Below, piece by piece: positions 43,535 through 51,780 of a DNA stretch of 64,000 bases. Origin of the DNA: Neoroseomonas lacus (GTDB lineage: Bacteria > Pseudomonadota > Alphaproteobacteria > Acetobacterales > Acetobacteraceae); assembly GCF_014644535.1 (NCBI RefSeq), contig NZ_BMKW01000011.1:94722-158721 (forward strand), read 5' to 3'. The notes under the pieces were generated by a model that made no database searches, was not told where the DNA came from, and was given only the letters and a program-made list of their open reading frames with translations. The translations under genes and the position numbers were made by a program. Every line of letters begins with the position of its first letter. Position 1 is the stretch's first letter.

Positions 43535-44926
43535 TCAGTTCCGGAAGATCTTGCCCGGATTCATGATGCCGCGCGGGTCGAGGCTCGCCTTGATGCCGCG
43601 CATGACCGCGAGCGCTTCCACCCCATGTTCCTGTTCGAGGAATTCCCGCTTGCCGAGGCCGACGCCATGTTCGCCCGAACAGGTGCCGCCCAGCGCGAGG
43701 CCCTGCGCGACGATGGCGCGGTCGAGCGCCCAGGCCTTCTCCAGCCCTTCCTGGCTGCCTTCTGGGAACAGGATGAGGCAGTGGAAATTGCCATCCCCAA
43801 CATGGCCGACGATGCAGGAGGTCAGGCCCGACGCCTTGGCGGTTTCCTTCGCCTGGACCACCGCTTCGGCGAGGCGCGAGATCGGTACGCAAACGTCGGT
43901 GGTGATGCCGCGATGTGCCGGCTTTAGGTTCACCGCCGCCCAATAGGCATCGTGCCGCGCCTGCCACAGCCTGTTGCGCGCCTCGGCATCGGTCGCCCAG
44001 GCGAAGCCGGAGGCGCCAAAATCGGCGGCGATCGCCTCGACCGATTCCGCCTGTTCCTTCACCGAGGCATCGGTGCCGTGGAATTCGAGGAACAGCGTCG
44101 GCAGCGGCGCGAAGCCTTCCAGCTTCGAATATTTGATGCAGGCTTCCATCTGATCCTCGTCGAGCAGCTCGATGCGCGCGACAGGCACGCCGGTCTGCAT
44201 GACGGTGATGACGGTCTCGACCGCCGCGGCGAGCGTGGGGAACTGGCACACCGCCGCCGACATCGCCTCGGGGATGCCATGCAGCCGCAGCCGTACCTTG
44301 GTGATGACGCCGAGCGTGCCTTCCGAGCCGATGAACAGCCGCGTTAGATCATAGCCGTTCGATGCCTTGCGCACCCGCCCGCCGGTCTCGATGACACGGC
44401 CATCCGCCAGCACCACTTCGAGCCCCAGCACATTTTCCCGAATGGTGCCGTAGCGCACGGCGTTGGTGCCCGAGGCACGCGTCGCGCACATGCCGCCGAT
44501 CGTCGCGTGGCTGCCGGGGTCGACCGGGAAGAACATGCCCTTGTCGCGCAGGAAGGCGTTCAGTGCCTGCCGCGTAACGCCCGGTTCGATCAGGCAGTCC
44601 ATGTCCTCCTCGTTGACTTCCAGCACTGCCGTCATGCGCGACAGGTCGAGCGAGATGCCGGCGCGGACCGGATTCACATGGCCTTCCAGTGAAGTGCCGG
44701 CGCCGAAGGGCGTCACCGCCACGCCATGCTGGTGGCACAAGGTGAGGATGCGGCTGACCTCCTCGGTCGTCTCCACGAAGGCGACGGCGTCGGGCAGCGT
44801 CGGCGTCGTGGTGTCCTCGCCGCGGCTGTGCTGTTCGCGCACCGAGGCATTGACGGAAAGCCGCTCGCCGAGAAGGTCGCGCAGGGTGGCGATGACGGTC
44901 TCGACAGGCGTGGTGGTGAGGGACAT
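43535..44926 (-). CDS. FAD-linked 2-hydroxy-acid dehydrogenase (GlcD/D-lactate dehydrogenase type)
   Basis: 463-residue flavoprotein. ATG 44926 follows GGAG in the end of the previous gene. The FAD domain shows VTPFGAGTSLEGH (about 86-98), DPGSHATIGGMCATRASGTNAVRYG (about 148-172) and GSEGTLGVITKVRLRLHG. The C-terminal cap ends in CSGEHGVGLGKREFLEQE and LDPRGIMNPGKIF. It oxidises glycolate or D-lactate-like acids and feeds electrons to the respiratory chain. It lacks GlcE and GlcF partners, so it resembles single-chain D-lactate dehydrogenases. Confidence 0.9.
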   Translation of the reverse strand: MSLTTTPVETVIATLRDLLGERLSVNASVREQHSRGEDTTTPTLPDAVAFVETTEEVSRILTLCHQHGVAVTPFGAGTSLEGHVNPVRAGISLDLSRMTAVLEVNEEDMDCLIEPGVTRQALNAFLRDKGMFFPVDPGSHATIGGMCATRASGTNAVRYGTIRENVLGLEVVLADGRVIETGGRVRKASNGYDLTRLFIGSEGTLGVITKVRLRLHGIPEAMSAAVCQFPTLAAAVETVITVMQTGVPVARIELLDEDQMEACIKYSKLEGFAPLPTLFLEFHGTDASVKEQAESVEAIAADFGASGFAWATDAEARNRLWQARHDAYWAAVNLKPAHRGITTDVCVPISRLAEAVVQAKETAKASGLTSCIVGHVGDGNFHCLILFPEGSQEGLEKAWALDRAIVAQGLALGGTCSGEHGVGLGKREFLEQEHGVEALAVMRGIKASLDPRGIMNPGKIFRN

Positions 44927-44931
44927 CGGGC

Positions 44932-45780
44932 TTACTCCACCCGCCCGAGTGGGCAGGTCAGGCAATGGGGGCCGCCGCCACCGGCGGTGAACAAGGACAG
45001 ATCGGGGTCGAGCACGGTCAGCCCCTCGGCCCGCAGCGCCGCGTTCAGCGCCGCCGACCCGCGGGCGGATACCACCTGATCCCTACCCAGCGCCAGGATG
45101 TTGCAGCCGAGTTGCATCGCGTCGCGATACGCCACGTCGATGCAGCGAATGCCATGCCCGGCGAGCCAGGCGACGAAGTCGGGGTCGAGCACATCTAGGC
45201 AGGCCACCGCCAGCCCGGGCGCCGCCATGCAGAACAACACGTCGAGATGCAGGAAATGTTCGTCGAACACCTCGACCCGCACCTCCCAGCCTTCGCCGCG
45301 CAGCCAAGTGGCGAATTGCTCGGCGCCCGCAAGGTCGGTGCGCCCGCCCGAGGCACCGACACAGGCGAGCCCCGGCCGGATGATGTGGATGTCGCCGCCT
45401 TCCAGCGTGCCGGCGCTCGACTTGCGCCAGAAATCCCCGCCATGGAAGTCGATGACGGCGGCGTATTCGCCACGCCGCTGCGGCCGTTCGAGCTGCGTCA
45501 GCACCGGCCCCCAGGGCGTCACCACCGCCGAATCCCGCGTATAGGCCATGTAGGGCAGGTGCGGTTCGGGTGGCAGCACGTGCACCCGCGCACCGCCCTG
45601 TTTCAGCGCCGCGACCAACTCGCCATGCTGCGCGGCCAGCGCCATGGCCGAGGGCTGCTGCGCCCCCGCCAGCGTGCGCCGGACGATCGAATTGGTCGGT
45701 ATCCAGCGATAGTGATCGGGCGGGCAGACCAGCACATCGGTCAGCGCGCCGGTCTCGGAATGGACGGCCCAGGATGACAT
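44932..45780 (-). CDS. Amidinohydrolase/deiminase-like protein (dimethylarginine dimethylaminohydrolase type)
   Basis: 282-residue protein of the guanidino-modifying fold. Visible features are TDVLVCPPDHYRW at the N-terminus, YMAYTRDSAVV, GTLEGGDIHIIRPGLACVG with the substrate-acid loop, EHFLHLDVLF with the catalytic His, and a C-terminal GGGPHCLTCPLGR with the catalytic Cys. Members hydrolyse methylated arginines or arginine, or move amidino groups. It starts the minus-strand unit with glcD (5-bp gap) and the MFS gene. Confidence 0.85.
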   Translation of the reverse strand: MSSWAVHSETGALTDVLVCPPDHYRWIPTNSIVRRTLAGAQQPSAMALAAQHGELVAALKQGGARVHVLPPEPHLPYMAYTRDSAVVTPWGPVLTQLERPQRRGEYAAVIDFHGGDFWRKSSAGTLEGGDIHIIRPGLACVGASGGRTDLAGAEQFATWLRGEGWEVRVEVFDEHFLHLDVLFCMAAPGLAVACLDVLDPDFVAWLAGHGIRCIDVAYRDAMQLGCNILALGRDQVVSARGSAALNAALRAEGLTVLDPDLSLFTAGGGGPHCLTCPLGRVE

Positions 45781-45825
45781 GGCCGAACCCTGCCCCGCCC
45801 CCCGCGCGGCGTCCAGCACCGGGGT

Positions 45826-45854
45826 TTGACGCTTTTCGGGACCCAGCCTAGCGT
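45826..45854 (+). promoter_or_regulatory. Candidate promoter TTGACG-N17-TAGCGT
   Basis: TTGACG (45826-45831) and TAGCGT (45849-45854), 17 bp apart, 39 bp before the HpaI-type aldolase start. The region also separates the aldolase from the divergent amidinohydrolase gene. Confidence 0.5.
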
Positions 45855-45892
45855 CCCTGCCATAGCAGCCCAACAAGAGAGGAAGCAGCGCC

Positions 45893-46651
45893 ATGGCAAA
45901 TGCGGTCAAGGAAGCGTGGAAGGCCGGCAAGGCCGTGGTGAATGGGTGGCTCGCCATCCCGAACGCGTTCTCCGCCGAGATGTATTCGAAGTGCGGCTGG
46001 GACAGCGTGACCGTCGACATGCAGCATGGCGTTCAGGACTACCTGTCCTGCGTGGCGTGCTTCCAGGGCATCCAGCTCTCCTCCGCCACGCCGATGGTGC
46101 GCGTGCCGTGGAACGAGCCCGGAATCGTCGGCAAGGTGCTCGACGCCGGCGCCATGGGCATCATCTGCCCGATGGTGAACACCGAGGCCGAGGCCCGCGC
46201 CCTGGTGCAGTACGCGAAGTACCCGCCCGCCGGCACCCGTTCCAACGGGCCGATCCGCGCCGGTGCCTATGGTTCCTCGGGCAACTACCAGAAGACCGCC
46301 AATGATGAGATCCTGATCATCCCGATGATCGAGACCAAGACGGCGATCGAGAACATCAAGGCGATCCTCGACGTTCCAGGCATCGACGGAATCTATGTCG
46401 GTCCCTCGGACCTCTCCTTCTCCTACGGCAAGGAGCCGAAGCTCGACGTCGAGGACCCGGAAATCCTGGCGATCTACGACATGCTGCTGACGGAGACGTC
46501 CAAGCGTGGCATCGCGGCGGGGCTGCACAACGGCTCCCCGGCCTATGCCAACAGGATGATCCAGAAGGGCTTCAAGCTGGTCACCATCGCCAATGAGGTC
46601 GGGCTGATGTGCCAGGCCGCGACGGCGGCGGTGAAGACCGCGCGGGGCTGA
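45893..46651 (+). CDS. HpcH/HpaI-family 2-keto acid aldolase
   Basis: 252-residue class II aldolase; AGAGGAAG precedes ATG. Landmarks are WDSVTVDMQHGVQDY (about 36-50), GAMGIICPMVNT (about 88-99), GTRSNGPIRAG, LIIPMIETKTAIEN (metal Glu near 147) and DGIYVGPSDLSFSYG (about 166-180). It splits 4-hydroxy-2-keto diacids to pyruvate and an aldehyde using a divalent metal. It begins a plus-strand operon with a thioesterase (2-bp gap), GMC oxidoreductase and MFS carrier. Confidence 0.88.
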   Translation: MANAVKEAWKAGKAVVNGWLAIPNAFSAEMYSKCGWDSVTVDMQHGVQDYLSCVACFQGIQLSSATPMVRVPWNEPGIVGKVLDAGAMGIICPMVNTEAEARALVQYAKYPPAGTRSNGPIRAGAYGSSGNYQKTANDEILIIPMIETKTAIENIKAILDVPGIDGIYVGPSDLSFSYGKEPKLDVEDPEILAIYDMLLTETSKRGIAAGLHNGSPAYANRMIQKGFKLVTIANEVGLMCQAATAAVKTARG

Positions 46652-46653
46652 GG

Positions 46654-47124
46654 ATGGACGGCGCGGTGAAGCGGCAGCCAAGCCGCGCCGACTTCCGGTT
46701 CTTCCTGTCCCACCGGGTGCGTTACGTCGAACTCGACACCCAGGGCATCGTCTTCAACGCCCATTACCTGACCTGGTATGACGAGGCGGTGTCGGACTAC
46801 ATCCGCGCCGCCGGCTGGGCCTATCAGGATGAGGTGAAGGCTTCCGGCGCCGATTTCCACGTCGTCCGCGGCCTGGTCGAATACAAGGTCGCGATCGGCC
46901 GCAAGGCGGAGATCGAGATCGGCGCCCGTTGCACGCGCATCGGGCGTTCCTCGGTCACCTTCCAGCCGGCCGTCTTCCCCGCCGGCGGCGACACGCTGCT
47001 GGCGACCGGCGAGATCGTCTGGGTGCTGACCGACCAGGCGACGCGCCGGCCCATCCCCGTCCCCGACAAGCTGCGCAGCATGCTTTCCGTCTTCGAGGGG
47101 ATGGATTTCAGCGCCGCACCGTAG
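46654..47124 (+). CDS. Hotdog-fold acyl-CoA thioesterase (4HBT family)
   Basis: 156-residue protein. The catalytic segment VRYVELDTQGIVFNAHYLTWYDEA (about 21-44, Asp in LDTQG) is that of 4-hydroxybenzoyl-CoA/YbgC thioesterases. The next strands VEYKVAIGRKAEIEIGARC and VTFQPAVF build the hotdog sheet. It frees an acyl or aryl acid from CoA in the cytoplasm. The start is ATG 46654, 2 bp after the aldolase stop. Confidence 0.88.
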   Translation: MDGAVKRQPSRADFRFFLSHRVRYVELDTQGIVFNAHYLTWYDEAVSDYIRAAGWAYQDEVKASGADFHVVRGLVEYKVAIGRKAEIEIGARCTRIGRSSVTFQPAVFPAGGDTLLATGEIVWVLTDQATRRPIPVPDKLRSMLSVFEGMDFSAAP

Positions 47125-47155
47125 GACGCTGCCGCGAACACTGCGGAAGCTTGGG

Positions 47156-48748
47156 ATGGAAACGGATTATCTGATCATCGGCGCCGGGTCGGCCGGCTGC
47201 GTCGTCGCCGCGAGGCTTTCCGAGACCGGCGCGCGCGTCACGCTGCTGGAAGCCGGGCCGAAGGACCGCCATCCCTGGATCCACATCCCGGCCGGCATGC
47301 TGAAGCTGCTGCAGAACCAGAACCTGGTGAACTGGGGCTATGTCGCCGAACCGGACAAAGCGGTGAACGACCGCGAGATCCGCTGGCCGCGCGGCCGCAC
47401 GCTGGGCGGCACGTCATCAATCAATGGCATGCTCTATGTCCGCGGCAATCCTGCGGATTTCGACACCTGGACGCAGATGGGCTGCCGCGGCTGGTCCTAT
47501 GCCGATGTGCTGCCCTTCTTCCGCCAGTCCGAAACCTATCGAAACGGCGGCGACACCAATTTCCGCGGCACCGACGGCCCGCTGCAGGTCGAGGATTACC
47601 GCACCATCCTGCCGCTGACCCATCGCTTCATCGAGGCGGCACAACAGGCCGGCCACCCTTTCCGCAAGGACCTCAACGGCGAGGAACAGGAAGGCGTCGG
47701 CTATTCCCAGATGACGCGTGTCGGTCGCTGGCGTGGGTCGACCGCGCGGACGTATCTGCGCGCCGCCGGCGACAGCGTTCGCGTTGAAACCGAGGCCCAG
47801 GTCAGTCGATTGCTGTTCGACGGCCGCCGCTGCATCGGCGCCGAATTCCGCCAGGGCGGCGAGCTGCGCCGCATCACCGCGACGCGCGAAGTGGTCCTCT
47901 CCGGCGGCACGGTGAATTCGCCGCATGTGCTGCAGATCTCCGGCATCGGCCCGGCGGAACACCTTCGCTCCCTCGGCATCGAGGTGCTGGCCGACATGCA
48001 AGCGGTCGGCGCCAACCTCCAGGACCACTACGTCTCCCGCGTGCAGCACCGGGTGAAGAACAGCCTGTCCACCAACCAACTGGCGCGCGGCGTGCGGTTG
48101 GCCGGCGAGGTCGCGCGCTTCTTCCTGCGCGGCAATGGCGCGCTGACGTTTGGCGTCACCACCGCGCAGGTCTTCGCGCGGTCGCGCGACAGCCTGGCCA
48201 GCCCCGACCTGCAATTGCTGTTCACGCCGGCCTCCTACGCGCTCGGCCAGTTCGGCGTGCTCGAGAAGGAACCCGGCATGACCTGCGCCATCTGCCCGGT
48301 GAAGCCGGACAGCCGCGGCACCGTGATGGCGCGTTCCGCCGACCCCTTCGAGAAGCCGGCGATCCGCCCGAACTACCTCTCGGCACGTTCCGACCAGGCG
48401 CTGCTCGCTGCCGGCATCCGCATGGTGCGCGACATCTTCGCGCAACCCGCCATCGCGCAGCATAGCGTGCAGGAAATCCTCCCCGGCCCCGGCGTTGCCA
48501 GCGATGACGAGATGCTCGCCTTCAATCGCCAATACGGCACCACGATCTACCACCCGGTCGGCACCTGCCGCATGGGCGAGGATCCCGCCAGCGTCGTCGA
48601 CAGCCGCCTGCGCCTGCGCGGCTTCGAGGGCCTGCGGGTGATCGACGCCTCGGTGATGCCGACGCTGACCACCGGTAACACCAACGCGCCGACCATCATG
48701 ATCGGCGAAAAGGGCGCGGCGATGATTAAGGAGGATGCAGCGGCGTAG
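47156..48748 (+). CDS. GMC-family FAD oxidoreductase (choline dehydrogenase type)
   Basis: 530-residue flavoprotein. The Rossmann start is DYLIIGAGSAGCVVAARLSE (4-23). GMC signature 1 is RGRTLGGTSSINGMLYVRG (about 79-97), signature 2 is SGGTVNSPHVLQISGIGP (about 249-266), and the active-site His is in YHPVGTCRMGED, with the NTNAPTIMIGEKGA C-terminus. It oxidises an alcohol to an aldehyde or acid, probably donating electrons to quinone. It shares the operon with aldolase and thioesterase; the substrate is unknown. Confidence 0.92.
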   Translation: METDYLIIGAGSAGCVVAARLSETGARVTLLEAGPKDRHPWIHIPAGMLKLLQNQNLVNWGYVAEPDKAVNDREIRWPRGRTLGGTSSINGMLYVRGNPADFDTWTQMGCRGWSYADVLPFFRQSETYRNGGDTNFRGTDGPLQVEDYRTILPLTHRFIEAAQQAGHPFRKDLNGEEQEGVGYSQMTRVGRWRGSTARTYLRAAGDSVRVETEAQVSRLLFDGRRCIGAEFRQGGELRRITATREVVLSGGTVNSPHVLQISGIGPAEHLRSLGIEVLADMQAVGANLQDHYVSRVQHRVKNSLSTNQLARGVRLAGEVARFFLRGNGALTFGVTTAQVFARSRDSLASPDLQLLFTPASYALGQFGVLEKEPGMTCAICPVKPDSRGTVMARSADPFEKPAIRPNYLSARSDQALLAAGIRMVRDIFAQPAIAQHSVQEILPGPGVASDDEMLAFNRQYGTTIYHPVGTCRMGEDPASVVDSRLRLRGFEGLRVIDASVMPTLTTGNTNAPTIMIGEKGAAMIKEDAAA

Positions 48749-48816
48749 CGCGGGGACACATCTGCGCTGCTTATCCGGCTTGGCGGCAACGCGCCCCGGG
48801 CTGAGGATGCGTGGCG

Positions 48817-49977
48817 ATGAGCATTGCCACCAACCGCGCCCTGACTGTCGCCGTGCTGGGCACGACGCAGACCCTGTCCTGGGGGGCATCCTATTATCTG
48901 CCCGCCATCCTCGCGACACCGATCGCCGCCGAGTTCGGCGTCTCGCGCGCCACCATCTTCGGGATATTCTCCCTGGCGCTGCTGTTGACGGCGGTGCTCG
49001 GCCCGGCGGCCGGCCGCGCGATCGACCGGCGTGGCGGCCGCGACGTGCTCGCGGTGTCCAACGTCGTCTTCGCCATCGGCCTGGTGATGATGGGCCTGGC
49101 GCCGGGGCTGCCGGTGTTCTGTCTGGCCTGGGCGGTGATGGGCATGGCGATGGCGATGGGGCTGTACGATGCCGCCTTCGCCACCCTCGCCGGGCTGTAC
49201 GGCAAGGATGCGCGCAACAGCATCACCGGCATTACGCTGATCGCCGGCTTCGCCAGCACGGTGGGTTGGCCCACCTCGGCCTTCATGGAGGCTGAATGGG
49301 GCTGGCGCGGTGCCTGCTTCGGTTGGGCGGCGTTGCAGATCCTGCTCGGTCTGCCGCTCAACCGCCTGCTGATCCCCCGCGTGCCGCCGCCGGCCAAGGC
49401 GGCACCGGTCGCGACCGCCTCCGGGCCCGAACCGCAACTGCGCGACATGGTGCTGCTCGCCTTCGTGCTGGCGACGGCGGGATTCAGCGCGGCGGCGCTT
49501 GGGGCGCATCTGCCCGGCCTGCTGCAATCGGCCGGCGCCACGGCGGCCGCGGCGGTGGCCGCCGGCACGCTGCTCGGCCCGGCGCAGGTCGGCGCGCGGA
49601 TCCTGGAATTCAGCTTCCTGCGCAACATCAATCCGCTGGTCTCGGCACGCATCGCCGTGGTGGCGCATCCGCTCGCCGTCGCCGTGCTGATGCTGGGCGG
49701 CGCGCCGATGGCCGCGGTCTTCGTGCTGATCCATGGGGCGGGGAACGGGATGCTGACCATCACGCGCGGCACGCTGCCCCTCGCGCTGTTCGGCCCGGTC
49801 GGCTACGGGCACCGCCAGGGGCTGATCACCGCCCCGGCACGCGCCTCCCAGGCCTTCGCGCCGTATTTCTTCGGGCTGCTGGTCGATGCCGTCGGTGTGC
49901 AGTCACTGTGGCTGACGGCGGGGCTCGGCATGGCCGCGCTGGGCGCGCTGTTCCTGCTGCGGATGCGGGAGGCGTGA
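48817..49977 (+). CDS. MFS transporter
   Basis: 386-residue carrier with twelve membrane segments. The loop 2-3 motif is GPAAGRAIDRRGGRDVL (about 62-78). ATG 48817 is chosen with GAGG 10 bp before it; GTG 48811 is an alternative. It is the last gene of the plus-strand group and is followed by the relic element F. The ligand cannot be predicted. Confidence 0.82.
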   Translation: MSIATNRALTVAVLGTTQTLSWGASYYLPAILATPIAAEFGVSRATIFGIFSLALLLTAVLGPAAGRAIDRRGGRDVLAVSNVVFAIGLVMMGLAPGLPVFCLAWAVMGMAMAMGLYDAAFATLAGLYGKDARNSITGITLIAGFASTVGWPTSAFMEAEWGWRGACFGWAALQILLGLPLNRLLIPRVPPPAKAAPVATASGPEPQLRDMVLLAFVLATAGFSAAALGAHLPGLLQSAGATAAAAVAAGTLLGPAQVGARILEFSFLRNINPLVSARIAVVAHPLAVAVLMLGGAPMAAVFVLIHGAGNGMLTITRGTLPLALFGPVGYGHRQGLITAPARASQAFAPYFFGLLVDAVGVQSLWLTAGLGMAALGALFLLRMREA

Positions 49978-50345
49978 TGAGCGCGCCACGCCGTCCCTGA
50001 TCGGGATCGAGGAACCGACAGGGGCCTCTTCCACCAAAGCCCGAGAGCAGATCGCCGTTGGATGGAATCACCCGACCGGGTGACGATGCTCGCCCAAGAT
50101 TGGCGGGAGCAGACGGCGTGAACGCGCGTGACGGCAGCCTGCTCCAAGCGTCTCGGGACACGGCCCCTTGGCGCCGAGGGCAGGATCGGCGCCGAGACCC
50201 ACCATGGTGCACAGACCGTGCAGAGCGGGGGCAGCATACCCACGATGCCCGGCACCAGACGACGGCTTTCCAAATGACACTGTCATTTGGTGGGGTGGTT
50301 TGGAGGGGCAAAGCCCCTTCAATCCCCACCAACCGACACGCGCCA
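49978..50345. other. 368-bp gene-free stretch with element copy F
   Basis: This lies between convergent genes. Its right part is the arm of copy F. At 50031-50045 the text CCACCAAAGCCCGAG matches the left-arm consensus (CCACCAAAGGCCCGAG) with one base missing, suggesting a decayed left arm. A hairpin TCACCCGACCGGGTGA is seen at 50069-50084. No reading frame looks real. Confidence 0.55.
50247..50321. repeat. Right arm of the palindromic element, copy F
   Basis: GCCCGGCACCAGACGACGGC, inner hairpin CCAAATGACACTGTCATTTGG (50270-50290), GTGGGGTGGT, outer hairpin TGGAGGGGC-AAA-GCCCCTTCA. The inner hairpin is identical to that of copy H. The upstream core holds GCCGAGACCC, the reverse of the box in copies A and E. 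Confidence 0.75.
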
Positions 50346-51014
50346 CTACCGCGGCAGCGTCTCGACGAAATACTCGTAGTTATCGGCATTCTCCGCCGCC
50401 TGGGCGGCGTTCTCCTTCGCCAGCCGCATCGCCCCGCTCGGCCGATAGGCATGGTCCACCGTATTCGCCGCGATGTGCGAGGTTTCGTGGATCAGGATGC
50501 CCCAACGCGCATCCGTCCCCTCCATCCGCGCGCGGAAATAGGGCGGGCAGAGGCCGAGCACGAAGTCCCGGCCCCGCGCATAGGCGAAGCGCCCGCCCGG
50601 GCAGCCGGCCGGGTCGTTGCAGCGGATATCGACCGCTTCCATATCCGCCAGCCGCGCCGCCGTGACCTCCAGCGAGAGGCGGATCGTCTTGCGCGGCGCA
50701 TCGCCGAACCAGCGCCGGACATGGGGGTCGTCGGGCCGGTCGCGCACCAGCGCGATGGCGGCGGCAAGCCGCGTGCGCGCCTCGGCCAACGCGTCGTCGA
50801 TCAGCGCGCGATGGGCCGGCGCGCAGGCGGGGCCCGGCATGTCGGCGGCGGTCACCACGGCCGGCGGCGGCTTCTCGGTGGGCAGCGGCACCTGCAGCAC
50901 CTGGCGGTTCGGCTCCAGCGCCGGCGGTTTCTCGGTCGGCAGGCCGGACGGCACATCCGTCGCCGCCATCAACAGCAGCGCGGCGGGCAGCAGGGGGAAC
51001 AACAGTCGGTTCAT
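50346..51014 (-). CDS. Secreted M35-type (aspzincin-like) zinc metallopeptidase
   Basis: 222-residue protein with a signal peptide (MNRLLFPLLPAALLLMAATD). It has a repeated LPTEKPP motif (25-31 and 44-50) before the catalytic domain. The zinc site is LIHETSHIAANTVDHAY (174-190): HETSH (176-180) with the third ligand probably Asp187. It is followed by AMRLAKENAAQAAENADNYEYF, very like deuterolysin / peptidyl-Lys metalloendopeptidases. It probably acts in the periplasm or outside the cell. It is downstream of the Crp-like gene (46-bp gap) on the same strand. Confidence 0.78.
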   Translation of the reverse strand: MNRLLFPLLPAALLLMAATDVPSGLPTEKPPALEPNRQVLQVPLPTEKPPPAVVTAADMPGPACAPAHRALIDDALAEARTRLAAAIALVRDRPDDPHVRRWFGDAPRKTIRLSLEVTAARLADMEAVDIRCNDPAGCPGGRFAYARGRDFVLGLCPPYFRARMEGTDARWGILIHETSHIAANTVDHAYRPSGAMRLAKENAAQAAENADNYEYFVETLPR

Positions 51015-51060
51015 CGCGCTCGATCATGCCACGGCGCGAGCGGCGGCGCGCTGAATTGCT

Positions 51061-51780
51061 TCACATGCCGTCCCGCGGCCCGGCGGCGACGGCGGCCAGC
51101 CCGGCCTCATCCAGCACGAACAGAAACGCCTTCTCGGTGTCGTAGGCCACGAGGTTCGACCCGCGCCAGGCATTCAGGATCGAGATGATGCTGCGCGTCG
51201 TCGCCCCCAGTAGGTCGGCGAGGTCGCCCTGCCGGAAACGCGCTGCCAGCCGCACGCCGCGCTCGGTCTTCACGCTGTCGGTCTTGAGCAGGTAAAGCAC
51301 CTGGCGCGCGAGCCGCACCTCGAGCGGCGCGAAGGTCGCATCCTGCAGCAGCCCGAAGGTGCGCCGCAGCCGGGCCGAGAGCATCCGCGCCAGCGCCAGG
51401 CCGAGCGCCGGTTCGCTCTCCGCCGTCTCCAGGAAGGCGGCGGCCGGGATGCGGGCGAGTTTCACATCTCCCATCACCAGCGCATCGGCGCTGCGCGCGG
51501 CGCCGTCGAGCACGCCGATCTCGCCGAATATGTCACCGGCGCGGAACACCTCGACCATCAGCCGCTTGGCCGCGGTGTCCGGGGCGCCGACGCGCACCCG
51601 CCCGCGGCCCTCGAGCACGGCATAGACGGCATCGGGCGCATCGCCCTGGGCGAAGAGCGGCGCGCCATCCGGCGGGGCGACGCGCCGCGCGCCCTCGGCC
51701 AGCCGCGCCAGCGCCGAAGGCGGCAGGTCGCGGAACAAGGTCATGCCGCCGAGTTCCTCGGCGAGGCGCGTGTCGCTCAT
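51061..51780 (-). CDS. Crp/Fnr-family cyclic-nucleotide-type transcription regulator
   Basis: 239-residue regulator. Residues 10-125 form a cyclic-nucleotide-binding barrel with GDIFGEIGVLDGAARSADALV (about 83-103), the phosphate-binding cassette region. A dimer helix follows, and a winged helix-turn-helix RQGDLADLLGATTRSIISIL (about 181-200). ATG 51780 overlaps the stop of the cyclase gene (ATGA). The enzyme that makes a cyclic nucleotide and the protein likely to sense it are therefore translated together. There are no cysteines suited to an Fnr iron-sulfur cluster. Confidence 0.88.
   Translation of the reverse strand: MSDTRLAEELGGMTLFRDLPPSALARLAEGARRVAPPDGAPLFAQGDAPDAVYAVLEGRGRVRVGAPDTAAKRLMVEVFRAGDIFGEIGVLDGAARSADALVMGDVKLARIPAAAFLETAESEPALGLALARMLSARLRRTFGLLQDATFAPLEVRLARQVLYLLKTDSVKTERGVRLAARFRQGDLADLLGATTRSIISILNAWRGSNLVAYDTEKAFLFVLDEAGLAAVAAGPRDGM

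Noticed and set aside
45781-46020. Upstream extension of the amidinohydrolase frame beyond 45780
   Set aside because: It would cross the promoter and start of the divergent aldolase gene; the family N-terminus fits ATG 45780.
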